Of a DNA stretch of 64,000 bases, positions 34,877-43,860 are shown piece after piece. A program made the translations under genes and the position numbers. The notes under the pieces are model-generated. The model was not told the DNA's origin. It saw only the letters and a program-made list of their open reading frames with translations, and made no database searches. The number at the start of each line of letters is the position of its first letter. Positions within the stretch are counted from its first letter, which is position 1. The DNA is from Chryseobacterium sp. OV279 (lineage in GTDB: Bacteria; Bacteroidota; Bacteroidia; Flavobacteriales; Weeksellaceae), in assembly GCF_900128945.1 (NCBI RefSeq), contig NZ_FQUD01000002.1, positions 772,371-836,370 on the forward strand. Reading direction: 5' to 3'.

Positions 34877-36187
34877 ATGACAAATAACATAAAAACAGCA
34901 CTATCACTCGTGATAGCTCTATTCCCTGCGCTGTTTTTTTCTCAACAGATCAAACAGATGACCGCAGGTGAAGCCGCCGATCTGGCTGTGAAAAACCACC
35001 AGCAGTTAAAAGTGGCTGCGCAGAATATTGACATTGCAAAACAGAATACAAATGTTGTAAAACTTCAGCAACTTCCCAACATCACAGCATCTACCAGTCA
35101 GTTCTATTTAGGAGATGCGGTAGCTATCGATAAAGATTTTTCGAATTCAACCAATATTCCGATGCCTCATTACGGAAGTTCATATGCTGTACAGGCTACT
35201 CAACTGATTTTTAAAGGAGGTTTGGTAAGCAAATCCATTGAAATGGCCGGTCTTCGCGAGCAGCTTTCTGAACTGGATCTGGAAAAAAACAAGCTTGATG
35301 TAAAATTTCTGGTGATCTCCAATTATCTGGATGTCTACAAAATGTTCAATCAGGAAACTGTTTTTGAGAATAACAAAAAACTCGCTCAGGAACGTTTGAA
35401 AAATATTCAGAAGTTCTATCAGCAGGGGATGGTAACCCGTAATGAAGTCATCCGTGGAGAACTGGCGATTAAAAATCTTGATCAGGGCATTCTGACGCTG
35501 ACGAATAATAAAAAGATCCTCAATTATAATTTAAATATTGCTCTTGGGCTTCCTTCCGAAACAGAAATTGTTCCCGTTGAAAGTTTAACGGACAAAGAAT
35601 CCGGAATCGGTATGGATTACTATATGGATCTTGCCCACGAAAGCAATCCACAGCTGAAATCGGCAAAGAAAAACATTGATGTTGCGGATAAGAACATTGA
35701 GATCATTAAAACAGATCAGATGCCGACATTATCCGGTTTTGGAGGGTATACTTTACAGCGTCCGATCACGAACAGGAATCCTGTTTTGGATATGTATTCC
35801 GGAGGATGGCAGGCTGGTGTTTCACTGAGCTATAATATTGATAATTTATACAAGACCAAGGAAAAAGTAAAGCTTGGTGAATTGCAGAAAAATCAGGCAG
35901 GCGATGCGGTGACACTGGTTCAGCAGAATGTAGATATGGCAGTGAATGCAGCCTATGTAAAATACCAGGAATCGATCCAGCAGGCTGACATTCTTAATGA
36001 TTCGAAAAGACTGGCAGAAGAAAACTACAAGATCACGGAAGCCAAGTACTTAAACCAATTGGCGGTACAGGCTGAAATGATCGATGCACAGAATCAGAAG
36101 CTTCAGTCGGAGCTGGATTTTGCCAATGCTGAGATCAATGTGCTGTATCAATATTATAACCTGCTGAAGGCTGCAGGAACGCTTTAA
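34877..36187 (+). CDS. TolC-family outer membrane efflux protein
   Basis: A 436-residue outer membrane factor with a signal peptide (1-22, ending FFSQQ). Two repeated OEP domains are recognisable by long amphipathic helices (for example LAVKNHQQLKVAAQNIDIAKQN near 32-53, and DIADK/LKSAKKNIDVADKN in the second half), the usual architecture of the trimeric tunnel. It is the first gene of a three-gene operon (24 bp to the next gene) with a HlyD adaptor and a 14-helix MFS pump, together spanning both membranes for drug export. Confidence 0.92.
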   Translation: MTNNIKTALSLVIALFPALFFSQQIKQMTAGEAADLAVKNHQQLKVAAQNIDIAKQNTNVVKLQQLPNITASTSQFYLGDAVAIDKDFSNSTNIPMPHYGSSYAVQATQLIFKGGLVSKSIEMAGLREQLSELDLEKNKLDVKFLVISNYLDVYKMFNQETVFENNKKLAQERLKNIQKFYQQGMVTRNEVIRGELAIKNLDQGILTLTNNKKILNYNLNIALGLPSETEIVPVESLTDKESGIGMDYYMDLAHESNPQLKSAKKNIDVADKNIEIIKTDQMPTLSGFGGYTLQRPITNRNPVLDMYSGGWQAGVSLSYNIDNLYKTKEKVKLGELQKNQAGDAVTLVQQNVDMAVNAAYVKYQESIQQADILNDSKRLAEENYKITEAKYLNQLAVQAEMIDAQNQKLQSELDFANAEINVLYQYYNLLKAAGTL

Positions 36188-36210
36188 TTTTAAAACTGAA
36201 AATCAAGATA

Positions 36211-37323
36211 ATGGAAAACAAGGAACAAACCACTCAAAATACTCAGGCCGCTCCGGCACAGTCAGGAGCAGCCGTTAAAAAGAAACAGAATAAAAAGAAT
36301 AAAATAAGAGCCATCATTTCCAATACGGTTGTATTTCTGGTGATTGGATTCGGGCTTTTCTGGCTGGTTCGTGAATATTTCCACATCGGAGACAAAACCT
36401 ACACGGAAGCGGCTCAGGTAGAGGAATTCATTAACCCGATCAATACAAGGGTTTCGGCTTATATCAAAGACATCAAATTCATCGAACACCAGAAGGTGAA
36501 AAAAGGAGATACTTTGGTTATTCTCGATAAAAATGAAATAGTAACCCAATTGGGTCAGGCTGAAGCTGCTTATCAGAATGCGATGGCACAAAGATCGGCA
36601 ACAAGTTCATCCGTTAATACCGTTTCCAATAATGTAAGTGTGATGGAATCCAATATTGCAGGAGCAAAAGCCAGACTTTGGAACGCGGAGCAGAATTTAA
36701 ACCGATATAAAAACCTTCTCGCTGCAGAAGCGGTGACCAGACAACAATACGATCAGATCAAAACAGAATATGATGCTCAGAAAGCAGCGTATGAAACTTT
36801 GGTGAATCAGAAGCAGTCGGCGAACCTTTCTACCACTGAGGTGAAAAGCAAGCTGGGAATTAATGATGCTGAGATTAAAAGAACAAAAGCAGCACTGGAT
36901 ATGGCAAAAATCAATCTTTCCTATACTGTGATCACAGCTCCTTACGACGGAATTATGGGGCGCAGAACGATTTCTGAAGGGCAATTGATTCAACCGGGTC
37001 AGCAGGTCGCTACCATCGTTCTGAACGGTCAGAAATGGGTAACTGCTAACTTCCTGGAAAGACAGATGCCGAATATTAAGATCGGTCAAAAAATAACGAT
37101 GACGGCTGATGCTTTGGGTGGAAAAACATTTGAAGGAGTAGTCACTGCTATTTCCGCAGCGACAGGTTCAAGATATTCAAGCGTGCCTACAGACAACTCT
37201 ACAGGTAACTTTATCAAAGTACAGCAAAGAATTCCGGTAAGAATAGAATTCAGCACTTCCAATAAAAAAGAAGATCTGGAAAAACTGAGCGCGGGGATGA
37301 ATATGAATGTGAATATTAATTAA
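36211..37323 (+). CDS. HlyD/EmrA-family periplasmic adaptor
   Basis: A 370-residue membrane fusion protein. An unusual cytoplasmic N-terminus rich in Gln, Ala and Lys (1-35) precedes a single transmembrane helix (about 35-54); then come the lipoyl-like barrel-sandwich halves (YIKDIKFIEHQKVKKGDTL near 86-104 and ITAPYDGIMGRR near 240-251), a coiled-coil hairpin (about 115-225) and the beta-barrel domain. The closest functional type is EmrA, which links an EmrB-type MFS pump to TolC. The next gene is that pump, 206 bp downstream beyond a repeat tract. Confidence 0.93.
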   Translation: MENKEQTTQNTQAAPAQSGAAVKKKQNKKNKIRAIISNTVVFLVIGFGLFWLVREYFHIGDKTYTEAAQVEEFINPINTRVSAYIKDIKFIEHQKVKKGDTLVILDKNEIVTQLGQAEAAYQNAMAQRSATSSSVNTVSNNVSVMESNIAGAKARLWNAEQNLNRYKNLLAAEAVTRQQYDQIKTEYDAQKAAYETLVNQKQSANLSTTEVKSKLGINDAEIKRTKAALDMAKINLSYTVITAPYDGIMGRRTISEGQLIQPGQQVATIVLNGQKWVTANFLERQMPNIKIGQKITMTADALGGKTFEGVVTAISAATGSRYSSVPTDNSTGNFIKVQQRIPVRIEFSTSNKKEDLEKLSAGMNMNVNIN

Positions 37324-37327
37324 GACT

Positions 37328-37526
37328 GAGAGACATCAGATATCAGATTTCAGACAATTTGGAGTGAGAAATTGAGGATGATTAATGTTTGTTATCTGGC
37401 ATCTGATAAAATAAACTACGTAAAATTAAGACTAATAGATATCAGATCTCAGACTTTTAACTGAGGAATAAATTGAAGACGGAATAATAAAGTCTGTTAT
37501 CTGAAATCTGACATCTAGTATCTAAA
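37328..37526. repeat. Interrupted ATCTGNN heptad tracts inside the efflux operon
   Basis: Heptads at 37328-37355 (GAGAGAC, ATCAGAT twice, TTCAGAC), 37394-37407 (ATCTGGC, ATCTGAT), 37434-37454 (ATCAGAT, CTCAGAC) and 37492-37526 (GTCTGTT, ATCTGAA, ATCTGAC, ATCTAGT, ATCTAAA). The tract fills the gap between the HlyD and MFS genes, ending 3 bp before the MFS start codon. Sense and antisense units can pair with each other. Confidence 0.75.
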
Positions 37527-37529
37527 AAA

Positions 37530-39122
37530 ATGTACAACAAAGGACTATATAACGACTGGGTACCAAAACCCGTACAGCTGCTGCTCATCGTATTGCTATT
37601 GGCAGTGGTGATGCCGCTTGGCGGGGTGTATACCGGAAACATCAGTTATCTGGTGAGCGGTACCGGAGCAATGACAGAATATTTTATGTGGGCGAATTAC
37701 GCGACCACAATCGGAATGGGAGCCTGTATGCCGATTGTTATCAGGCTGAAGATGAGATTCAAGGTCAGAGATAAAATGGCGGTGCTGCTTGTACTTTTGG
37801 GGGTGTTGAGCTATATTAATGCGACAACGATGCAGCCAATGATCTTCGTATTTACTGCTCTGGGAATCGGATTTTTAAAGATGATGGTGACTATAGAGCT
37901 GTTTCTTCCGCTTATGGTGATGATTGGAAACAGAGGAATGTTTTACGGACTGTTTTACACCTTTGTTCTGGCAATGAACCAGGTGGCGGCTTATTATGCG
38001 GCGGTGGTTTCCATTAATTATAACTGGCAGCATTTCTATGTGATTGCAGCGGTATTATGTTTTATACTGGCGTTGATTCACTGGATCTTTATGCACAATA
38101 AATACTTTGCCCTAAAGGTTCCGTTGCATTACATCGACTGGATGAGTATCATGCTGTTTGTTTCTACATTTATGTTTTCCGCTTATGTTTTTTCTTTCGG
38201 GAAACAGCAGGACTGGTGGAATTCGAAAAATATTATGAATGCGAGTATTGCTGCTTTTGTAAGCTTTGCTTTGCTGGTGGTTCGCCAGTTCACCTTAAAA
38301 AGACCTTATTTATCATTTAAAATTTTCAAAAAAAATAATGTGCAGCACGGCCTGTTTATGCTATTGTGGCTGGGAATGTTCTTAGGAACGACTTCGCTTC
38401 AGAATACCTTTGCAGTAGGAGTTCTCGGCTATGATCAGCAGACGAATGCAGGACTGAATCTGCTCATGGTTCCCGGAATTATCCTGGCAGGTGTGATTGC
38501 CGTATTCTGGTTCAAAAAAGAAATACCATTGAAAATGTACATCTTCTCGGGGTTTTCGGCGATGATGGGGTATGCATTGATCATGTACTTTTCGATGGTT
38601 TTAGAATTCAATTATGAGAACTGGTACCTGCCGATGTTTTTAAAAGGATTCGGAATGTGTTCGCTGTTTATTTCGGTGTGGTTCTATACTCTTGATAAAC
38701 TTGAAATGGATGATATGCTGGCGGCAATCGGGCTGGTTTTGGTATGGAGAACGTTTCTGGCGGTGGGATTCTTTTCAGCATTGTATTCATGGTTTCAATA
38801 TCGTTTTCAGATTACGGCGGTAGGAGATCTTGCGGTCTATATCGACGGAATGACGGTGACTCCCCAGACTTTGGCGGCCAATATGAAGACCCTTCAGCTG
38901 AATGCCATCATTGTATCCGGCAAAAAGATCTTCGGTTACATTATTCTGGTAGGCTTTGGAGTCCTCTTTTATGTGATGACGCATCATTTCGGAAGAGAAA
39001 GATTCCAGTATTTAAGATTCATCAGAGTGCTTGGTGGTAAATCTGTGATTGCGAGAAGAAGACTCCGCGAACGCAAACAATTATTAGAAGAAATAAAAGA
39101 CGCAGCCGGGCCTGCGGTGTAA
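37530..39122 (+). CDS. MFS multidrug exporter, EmrB/DHA2-like
   Basis: A 530-residue inner membrane protein with about fourteen hydrophobic helices, the DHA2 (EmrB/QacA) topology. The sequence is divergent from classic EmrB: there is no clear motif C, but the position after TolC and EmrA-type adaptor genes makes the role as the pump of a tripartite exporter likely. The C-terminal 40 residues are basic and cytoplasmic (LGGKSVIARRRLRERKQ). Substrate unknown. The start at 37530 immediately follows a heptad tract, so no normal ribosome binding site is visible. Confidence 0.87.
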   Translation: MYNKGLYNDWVPKPVQLLLIVLLLAVVMPLGGVYTGNISYLVSGTGAMTEYFMWANYATTIGMGACMPIVIRLKMRFKVRDKMAVLLVLLGVLSYINATTMQPMIFVFTALGIGFLKMMVTIELFLPLMVMIGNRGMFYGLFYTFVLAMNQVAAYYAAVVSINYNWQHFYVIAAVLCFILALIHWIFMHNKYFALKVPLHYIDWMSIMLFVSTFMFSAYVFSFGKQQDWWNSKNIMNASIAAFVSFALLVVRQFTLKRPYLSFKIFKKNNVQHGLFMLLWLGMFLGTTSLQNTFAVGVLGYDQQTNAGLNLLMVPGIILAGVIAVFWFKKEIPLKMYIFSGFSAMMGYALIMYFSMVLEFNYENWYLPMFLKGFGMCSLFISVWFYTLDKLEMDDMLAAIGLVLVWRTFLAVGFFSALYSWFQYRFQITAVGDLAVYIDGMTVTPQTLAANMKTLQLNAIIVSGKKIFGYIILVGFGVLFYVMTHHFGRERFQYLRFIRVLGGKSVIARRRLRERKQLLEEIKDAAGPAV

Positions 39123-39142
39123 AGATACCTTGTTTTTCATGA

Positions 39143-39184
39143 GTAAGATCCTTGGCTTTGCGAAGTCCGGGATCTTACGTTTTT
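39143..39184 (+). terminator. Terminator of efflux operon
   Basis: GTAAGATCC and GGATCTTAC form the outer stem, with an inner CTT/AAG pair, followed by GTTTTTA; 20 bp after the MFS stop. Confidence 0.85.
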
Positions 39185-39732
39185 ATGGCTACAGATAAAA
39201 CATACCTTTTCAATCTGAGTTTGGGTTATGAGTTTTAAATGATGAGTTATTAGTTAAGAGGTACAGAATTGGGAAGGAGATCAAGTTTTTAAACGCAAAG
39301 CTTCAGCTTGTTAATGTTCAGTTTTGAGGAAGGCAAAGGTCGTGACCGTGTCACTGATGAAGCTACCGTTATAAAACATCCGCTTAATCGAATCGATCAA
39401 AGATCGATTCCGTCTTTGCAACCTTTAAACTATGCATAATTACTGTAAACCTTTGCGTTAAAAAAAGGCTTATCTCATGTCCAAGTTTTGAAATTGAAAG
39501 ATTGTATACATGTAAAAGGCAGTTCCTCGCTTGAACTAGGAAACCCCGCATCCCGAAACGTTATGAGGTGCTCAGATGTATACTTTGAGCATCCTGAAAT
39601 CATTAGAAAAACAAATGTCTTATCCCGGATTCAGGCCTTTTTAATGAAATATGAATAATTTCATACCTTGTTGTTTTTATTTAGAAAGAATAAAAATTAA
39701 CTTTGGAAGTTTATAAAATTTGAGAAGAAAGA
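39185..39732. other. 550-bp repeat-rich intergenic region upstream of TonB receptor
   Basis: Contains a heptad tract at 39227-39261 (TATGAGT, TTTAAAT, GATGAGT, TATTAGT, TAAGAGG; related to the tract at 12603), a perfect hairpin GAATCGATC-AAA-GATCGATTC at 39390-39410 without a T run, an imperfect hairpin near 39571-39599, and a CCCGCATCCCGAAA stretch (near 39546) also seen near 31770. TAACTTTG at 39698-39705 is the likely -7 box for the receptor gene. No iron-box could be identified and no ORF is convincing. Confidence 0.6.
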
Positions 39733-41943
39733 ATGAAAAAGCAGTATGCATTCATAGGTCTGTTAGCTTCGGGAATAGTATTTTCCCAGACAGCGAATGA
39801 TTCTATAGCCTCTAAAGGTATTGATGATGTAGTGATCGTGGCATCCAGAAAACCTACAAAGATTTCGGATATCCCGGGAACGGTTTGGGTGGTTCAGAAA
39901 GAAAAAATTCAGGAACAGGCGAAAAGTGGAGTTCCCATCAAAGAGATGCTTGCCATCCTGATCCCGAGTATGGACATTGGTCCTCAGGGAAGAACCAACT
40001 ACGGACAAAACATGAGAGGCCGTTCTGCACTAGTTATGATAGACGGTGTTTCACTGAACAGCATCCGTGCTATCAGCCGTCAGCTGGACGCTATTGATCC
40101 GTTTAATATCGAAAGGATTGAAGTGCTTTCCGGAGCCAGCTCTATTTATGGAGGCAATGCGACAGGCGGTATCATTAATATCATAACAAAAACACCTCCT
40201 AAAAATGGGATCAGCGGAGAAACGGAATTGGGAGCAAGAACCGGATTCATGGGTAAAGATGACCACGATTTCCGTGCAGCACAGGCTATTGCAGTAAAAG
40301 GGGATCAGTTTTTCGGAAGACTAGGGGTTGCTTACCAGCAGAATGGCGGTGTTTATGGGGCTGATGAAAACCAGGTTTTAACCGATATTACTCAAACCGA
40401 TCTCCAGTACAACCAATCTATTGATATATTGGCTACAGGAGGTTATAAATTTAATAATAAACATAAAATCACGGCATCCCTTCAGTATTACAATTCTAAG
40501 TTTAATGGAGACAGGAGTCTTTATTTAGGCCAGAATTTAAGTGCCTTTACGACAAAGAATGCCAACCTTTTGGAAATGCGTGACGGTTTTTCATCCGATA
40601 AAAATATAGGAACGGAGCGTTTCATGGGAACGGTTGCTTATAACGGCAACAATATTTTAGGAGGTCAGGATCTGTATGTGCAGTTTGCAGCGAGAGGGGA
40701 GAAGTTAGGATTTTATCCTTTTCCCGGAAATGTAACTTTACAGAGTGGAAGTAAGGCTTATATGTCTTCTTCGCAGCAGGATACCTATTATTCCGGTGTA
40801 AAAGCATTATTGTCGAAATCATGGAAAAGCCTGAATGTGACGTATGGAGTAGATATTGATCTTGAAAAATTCGAAGGAACCCAGTCGGTCTATGATATCT
40901 CAAAAACGATGTTAAGCGGAGGTTTGGTCAATGAGACTCAATACAGCCTGGGAAGATATCCTACCAACCATTCTCAGAGTTATGCAGGATATGTTCAGGC
41001 TAAATATGACATCTTACCTAAACTTCAGATCAATGGAGGAATCCGTTATCAGAATATGAATGTAAAGGTAGATGATTTTGTAGGTTCAGTGCAGCAAACG
41101 CAGGTTGCCATGGGATACGGAGCTTCGGCTTCTGCTATTCCGGGTGGAGAAAGTTCATATAATGTAACATTGGCGAATGCCGGTTTACTTTATAAATTCA
41201 ATGAACAGCATCAGGCCTGGGGAATTTTTTCTCAGGGTGTGAGTCTGGCAGATCCCTCGAAATATTACGGAATTGGTATTTATAAGCTGAACGGTGCAAA
41301 CTGGGATGTGACCTCAAGTATCAATGTAAAAGAACAACCGTTACAAGCTATCAAAACCAATCAGTTTGAAGTGGGATACCGTATCAACAAAGGTGGATTG
41401 AGAGGACAGATCGCAGGTTTCTTAAGTAATTCGGATAAAACAGTTACGGTTGACAGAAAAACCTTCCAGATTCTTGTGAATGATCTTAAGCTGAGAAATA
41501 TGGGGATAGAAGCTGAGGTTTCTTACTCCATGAACAACGGGGTTTACTTCGGAGCCAGCGGACTTTTGATTAAATCTGAGGTTGAGAATAATGATGAATG
41601 GAAAAAGCAGGAAATTTACAATGCTTCCCCTTCAAAATTGGTCACTTACATCGGATATAATGTTAAAAGCTGGTCATTCAGGTTCCAGTCTTTACAGAAT
41701 TTCAAGCTGACGGACGATCTTAAAAATGAAATCGATGGTTATAATACTTCAGATGTAATGGTAGGATACCGTTTCGACTGGGGTAAATTCAATCTGGGAA
41801 TCCAGAATATTTTCAACACCGATTATCAGACCATCTGGAGCAAGCGTTCCCAGGTTTTATATTCTACTTACGGACTTCCTGAACTGTTCAGTTATAAAGG
41901 AAGAGGAAGAACATTTAATCTGTCTTATACCTTTGATTTTTAA
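39733..41943 (+). CDS. TonB-dependent siderophore receptor
   Basis: A 736-residue outer membrane beta-barrel receptor with signal peptide (1-18, ending IVFSQ). The N-terminal plug begins near residue 33 (DVVIVASRKPTKISDIPGTVWVV) and contains the conserved GRSALVMIDGV and ERIEVLSGASSIYGGNATGGIINIITK; the barrel ends in an aromatic …NLSYTFDF, the outer membrane insertion signal. It is followed by a siderophore-interacting protein gene, which makes a ferric-siderophore substrate likely. The specific siderophore is not predictable; iron regulation is expected but no Fur box was confirmed. Confidence 0.92.
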   Translation: MKKQYAFIGLLASGIVFSQTANDSIASKGIDDVVIVASRKPTKISDIPGTVWVVQKEKIQEQAKSGVPIKEMLAILIPSMDIGPQGRTNYGQNMRGRSALVMIDGVSLNSIRAISRQLDAIDPFNIERIEVLSGASSIYGGNATGGIINIITKTPPKNGISGETELGARTGFMGKDDHDFRAAQAIAVKGDQFFGRLGVAYQQNGGVYGADENQVLTDITQTDLQYNQSIDILATGGYKFNNKHKITASLQYYNSKFNGDRSLYLGQNLSAFTTKNANLLEMRDGFSSDKNIGTERFMGTVAYNGNNILGGQDLYVQFAARGEKLGFYPFPGNVTLQSGSKAYMSSSQQDTYYSGVKALLSKSWKSLNVTYGVDIDLEKFEGTQSVYDISKTMLSGGLVNETQYSLGRYPTNHSQSYAGYVQAKYDILPKLQINGGIRYQNMNVKVDDFVGSVQQTQVAMGYGASASAIPGGESSYNVTLANAGLLYKFNEQHQAWGIFSQGVSLADPSKYYGIGIYKLNGANWDVTSSINVKEQPLQAIKTNQFEVGYRINKGGLRGQIAGFLSNSDKTVTVDRKTFQILVNDLKLRNMGIEAEVSYSMNNGVYFGASGLLIKSEVENNDEWKKQEIYNASPSKLVTYIGYNVKSWSFRFQSLQNFKLTDDLKNEIDGYNTSDVMVGYRFDWGKFNLGIQNIFNTDYQTIWSKRSQVLYSTYGLPELFSYKGRGRTFNLSYTFDF

Positions 41944-41993
41944 AAATTTAAATCGAGCCGTTTAGCCTTGATTTAAATGTATCATATAATGAC

Positions 41994-42033
41994 AGATCCG
42001 GCTTCTCATCATCAACGGAAGCCGGATTTTAAC
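41994..42033 (+). terminator. Hairpin between TonB receptor and SIP gene (terminator/attenuator)
   Basis: GATCCGGCTTC and GAAGCCGGATT form a strong GC-rich stem followed by TTTAA, 51 bp after the receptor stop. It would lower, but need not abolish, expression of the downstream gene, whose start at 42049 lies just beyond. Confidence 0.75.
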
Positions 42034-42048
42034 CTTAAAAATTCAGTT

Positions 42049-42861
42049 ATGGCTAAAATTCAAACAGGCCGCATCGTTGCGGAAATGACGAGAAAAGAGT
42101 ATATCACTGATCATTATATCAGAGTCTATCTGTATTCTCCGGAAGCTCATTTGTTTAAAAATACCACCATCGGTGACAATAATAAAATTGCTGTACCTCC
42201 GGTAGGTCTGGATGAAATTCATTTTCCGACACTGGATGAAAACCGCCAATGGGTGTATCCTCCAAAAGAAGTGGCTCCTGCCATAAGAACCTACACCCAC
42301 AGAGGAATTGATCTTGAGAAAAATGAACTGATCATTGATTTTGTAGACCACGGCGATGGCGGTCCTGCATCAAAATGGGCCCGTGAATCTAAAGTCGGAT
42401 CCAAACTGGGCATTATGATGAGAACGGAAGCAAAAGAAATGTATCCTGATGTTGAATGGTACCTGTTTATAGGCGATGCTACTGCCATTCCTGTTCTGAG
42501 CGCGATGCTGGAAACCCTGCCGGAAACAGCAAAAGGAGTCTGCATCATCGAAGTTCACGGAAAAGAAGATGAGCAAATCCTTGAAACTAAAGCTGATATT
42601 GAATTTAAATGGCTTCATAACGCCACTCCACACATCAGCAGTGAAATGGCGGATACCGTAAAAAAAATCACCCTTCCGGAAACTACAAAATTCGGCTATG
42701 TGGCAGCAGAATTTTCAAGCGTTAAAGAAATCCGTACCTATCTCAGAAAAGAAAAAAACTGGACTGCACAAGAACTTAATGCTTATTCTTACTGGAAAGC
42801 AGGTGTAGCGGAAAATGAGTCGGAGAAGGATAGACATAAGGAGAAGGATTCGATGGGATAG
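42049..42861 (+). CDS. Siderophore-interacting protein (FAD-dependent ferric reductase)
   Basis: A 270-residue protein of the SIP/ViuB family that reduces ferric siderophores in the cytoplasm to release iron. The FAD-binding motif is RTYTHRG (about residues 74-80), with GPASKWA near 97-103 and the NAD(P)-binding core containing GDATAIPVLSAMLE near 138-151, followed by the conserved AAEFSSVKEIR. The in-frame ATG at 41977 lies inside the upstream terminator and would add unrelated residues, so 42049 is preferred. A heptad tract starts right after the stop. Confidence 0.92.
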   Translation: MAKIQTGRIVAEMTRKEYITDHYIRVYLYSPEAHLFKNTTIGDNNKIAVPPVGLDEIHFPTLDENRQWVYPPKEVAPAIRTYTHRGIDLEKNELIIDFVDHGDGGPASKWARESKVGSKLGIMMRTEAKEMYPDVEWYLFIGDATAIPVLSAMLETLPETAKGVCIIEVHGKEDEQILETKADIEFKWLHNATPHISSEMADTVKKITLPETTKFGYVAAEFSSVKEIRTYLRKEKNWTAQELNAYSYWKAGVAENESEKDRHKEKDSMG

Positions 42862-43065
42862 GTAGGTTTTAGGTGGCAGATTTTAGTTAGCAGGTTGCAG
42901 GGAATAGGCCGTAGTTTAAACTCTGGTTGTTTATTTGGATAGATGTCAATGGTGAATTTTGCTTCGCAAGTGAATGGTGAATGGTAGATTCAAGAGCCAA
43001 GATGCAAGACATCAGACGCTGAATTCACTAACTTAAGTACTACAAGCTAGCAACTAGCAACAAGC
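42862..43065. repeat. Composite repeat after SIP gene (heptads, 31-nt module, CTAGCAA units)
   Basis: 42862-42917 divides into eight heptads of NNAGNNN type (GTAGGTT, TTAGGTG, GCAGATT and so on), starting directly after the stop codon. 42893-42982 is an inverted copy of 4379-4480, including an identical 31-nt segment (42952-42982) with TTGC-TTC-GCAA at its centre. 42991-43065 matches 5502-5592 and ends in CTAGCAA/CTAGCAAC units. Confidence 0.85.
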
Positions 43066-43107
43066 AACCGAAAAACCAGCAACTAAAAACACTCTCACCC
43101 GAAACCC

Positions 43108-43138
43108 TTGACCCTTCACCCGAAAACCCCTATCTTTG
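43108..43138 (+). promoter_or_regulatory. Promoter of methyltransferase gene
   Basis: TTG at 43108-43110 and TATCTTTG at 43131-43138, 20 bp apart, 17 bp before the start codon; it lies immediately after the composite repeat. Confidence 0.7.
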
Positions 43139-43155
43139 CACTTTTAAAGACGACA

Positions 43156-43860
43156 ATGAAAGATTTAATGGGTAAGGCAGTCTGGGATTATTTTCACAAC
43201 GAAAATCCTGAAGATCTGCAGACAGAAACTTCAATATCGGAACTGGATGAACTTCCGGTAGATTATCTTTTCAGAGATTTTGAAGAGATGAACGGTATTG
43301 AGCAGAAAGCACTTGAGCTTGCTCAGGGAAAAGTCCTGGACATTGGTGCCGGTGCGGGTTCCCACGCTTTGTATCTTCAGAATGAAAGAGATCTTGATGT
43401 CTTGGCGCTGGATATTTCACCAAAATCTATTGAAGTCTGCCAATTGAGAGGAATCAAAAAAGCGGTATGTAAAAACATGGTGGATTTTTCAGGAGAAACT
43501 TTTGATACCGTTCTGCTTCTGATGAATGGAACCGGAATTTTTGAAAGCCTGGAAAAAATTGATACCTATCTTCAGAAATTGCACAATTTAGTAAGTGATA
43601 ACGGACAGATCCTGATTGACAGTACGGATATCCTGTATATGTTTGATCGTGATGAAGATGGCGGCGTTTATATTCCGGCAGGTGGTTATTATGGTGAACT
43701 GGATTATATTGTTCATTATAAAGGAGAATCTGAAAACCCAATCAAATGGCTTTATCTTGATTATACAACCCTGAAAAATGCGGCTGAAAATAACGGCTTT
43801 ACCATAGAAAAAGTAATGCAGCATGAAGATTCTTACCTGGCAAAACTGACTAAAAAGTGA
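43156..43860 (+). CDS. Class I SAM-dependent methyltransferase
   Basis: A 234-residue methyltransferase with a Rossmann SAM-binding site: motif I VLDIGAGAGSHALYL (about residues 58-72) and the acidic motif II LALDIS (about 81-86), then a post-I NGTGIFESL loop. No substrate-specific domain is visible. The in-frame ATG at 43108 is upstream of the -7 box, so 43156 is chosen. The gene converges on the membrane-protein gene at 43833-44495 and overlaps its 3' end by 28 bp; its terminator lies inside that gene. Confidence 0.88.
   Translation: MKDLMGKAVWDYFHNENPEDLQTETSISELDELPVDYLFRDFEEMNGIEQKALELAQGKVLDIGAGAGSHALYLQNERDLDVLALDISPKSIEVCQLRGIKKAVCKNMVDFSGETFDTVLLLMNGTGIFESLEKIDTYLQKLHNLVSDNGQILIDSTDILYMFDRDEDGGVYIPAGGYYGELDYIVHYKGESENPIKWLYLDYTTLKNAAENNGFTIEKVMQHEDSYLAKLTKK

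Noticed and set aside
38744..39040. 98-codon plus-strand frame inside the MFS gene
   Set aside because: Overlaps the long conserved membrane protein frame entirely; no independent support.
34877..39122. Efflux operon as exporter of the GG-leader peptides
   Set aside because: It has an MFS pump and no C39 peptidase domain, so it cannot process double-glycine leaders.
39390..39410. Perfect hairpin GAATCGATC-AAA-GATCGATTC as terminator or tRNA arm
   Set aside because: No T run follows and no cloverleaf can be assembled; left as part of the intergenic description.
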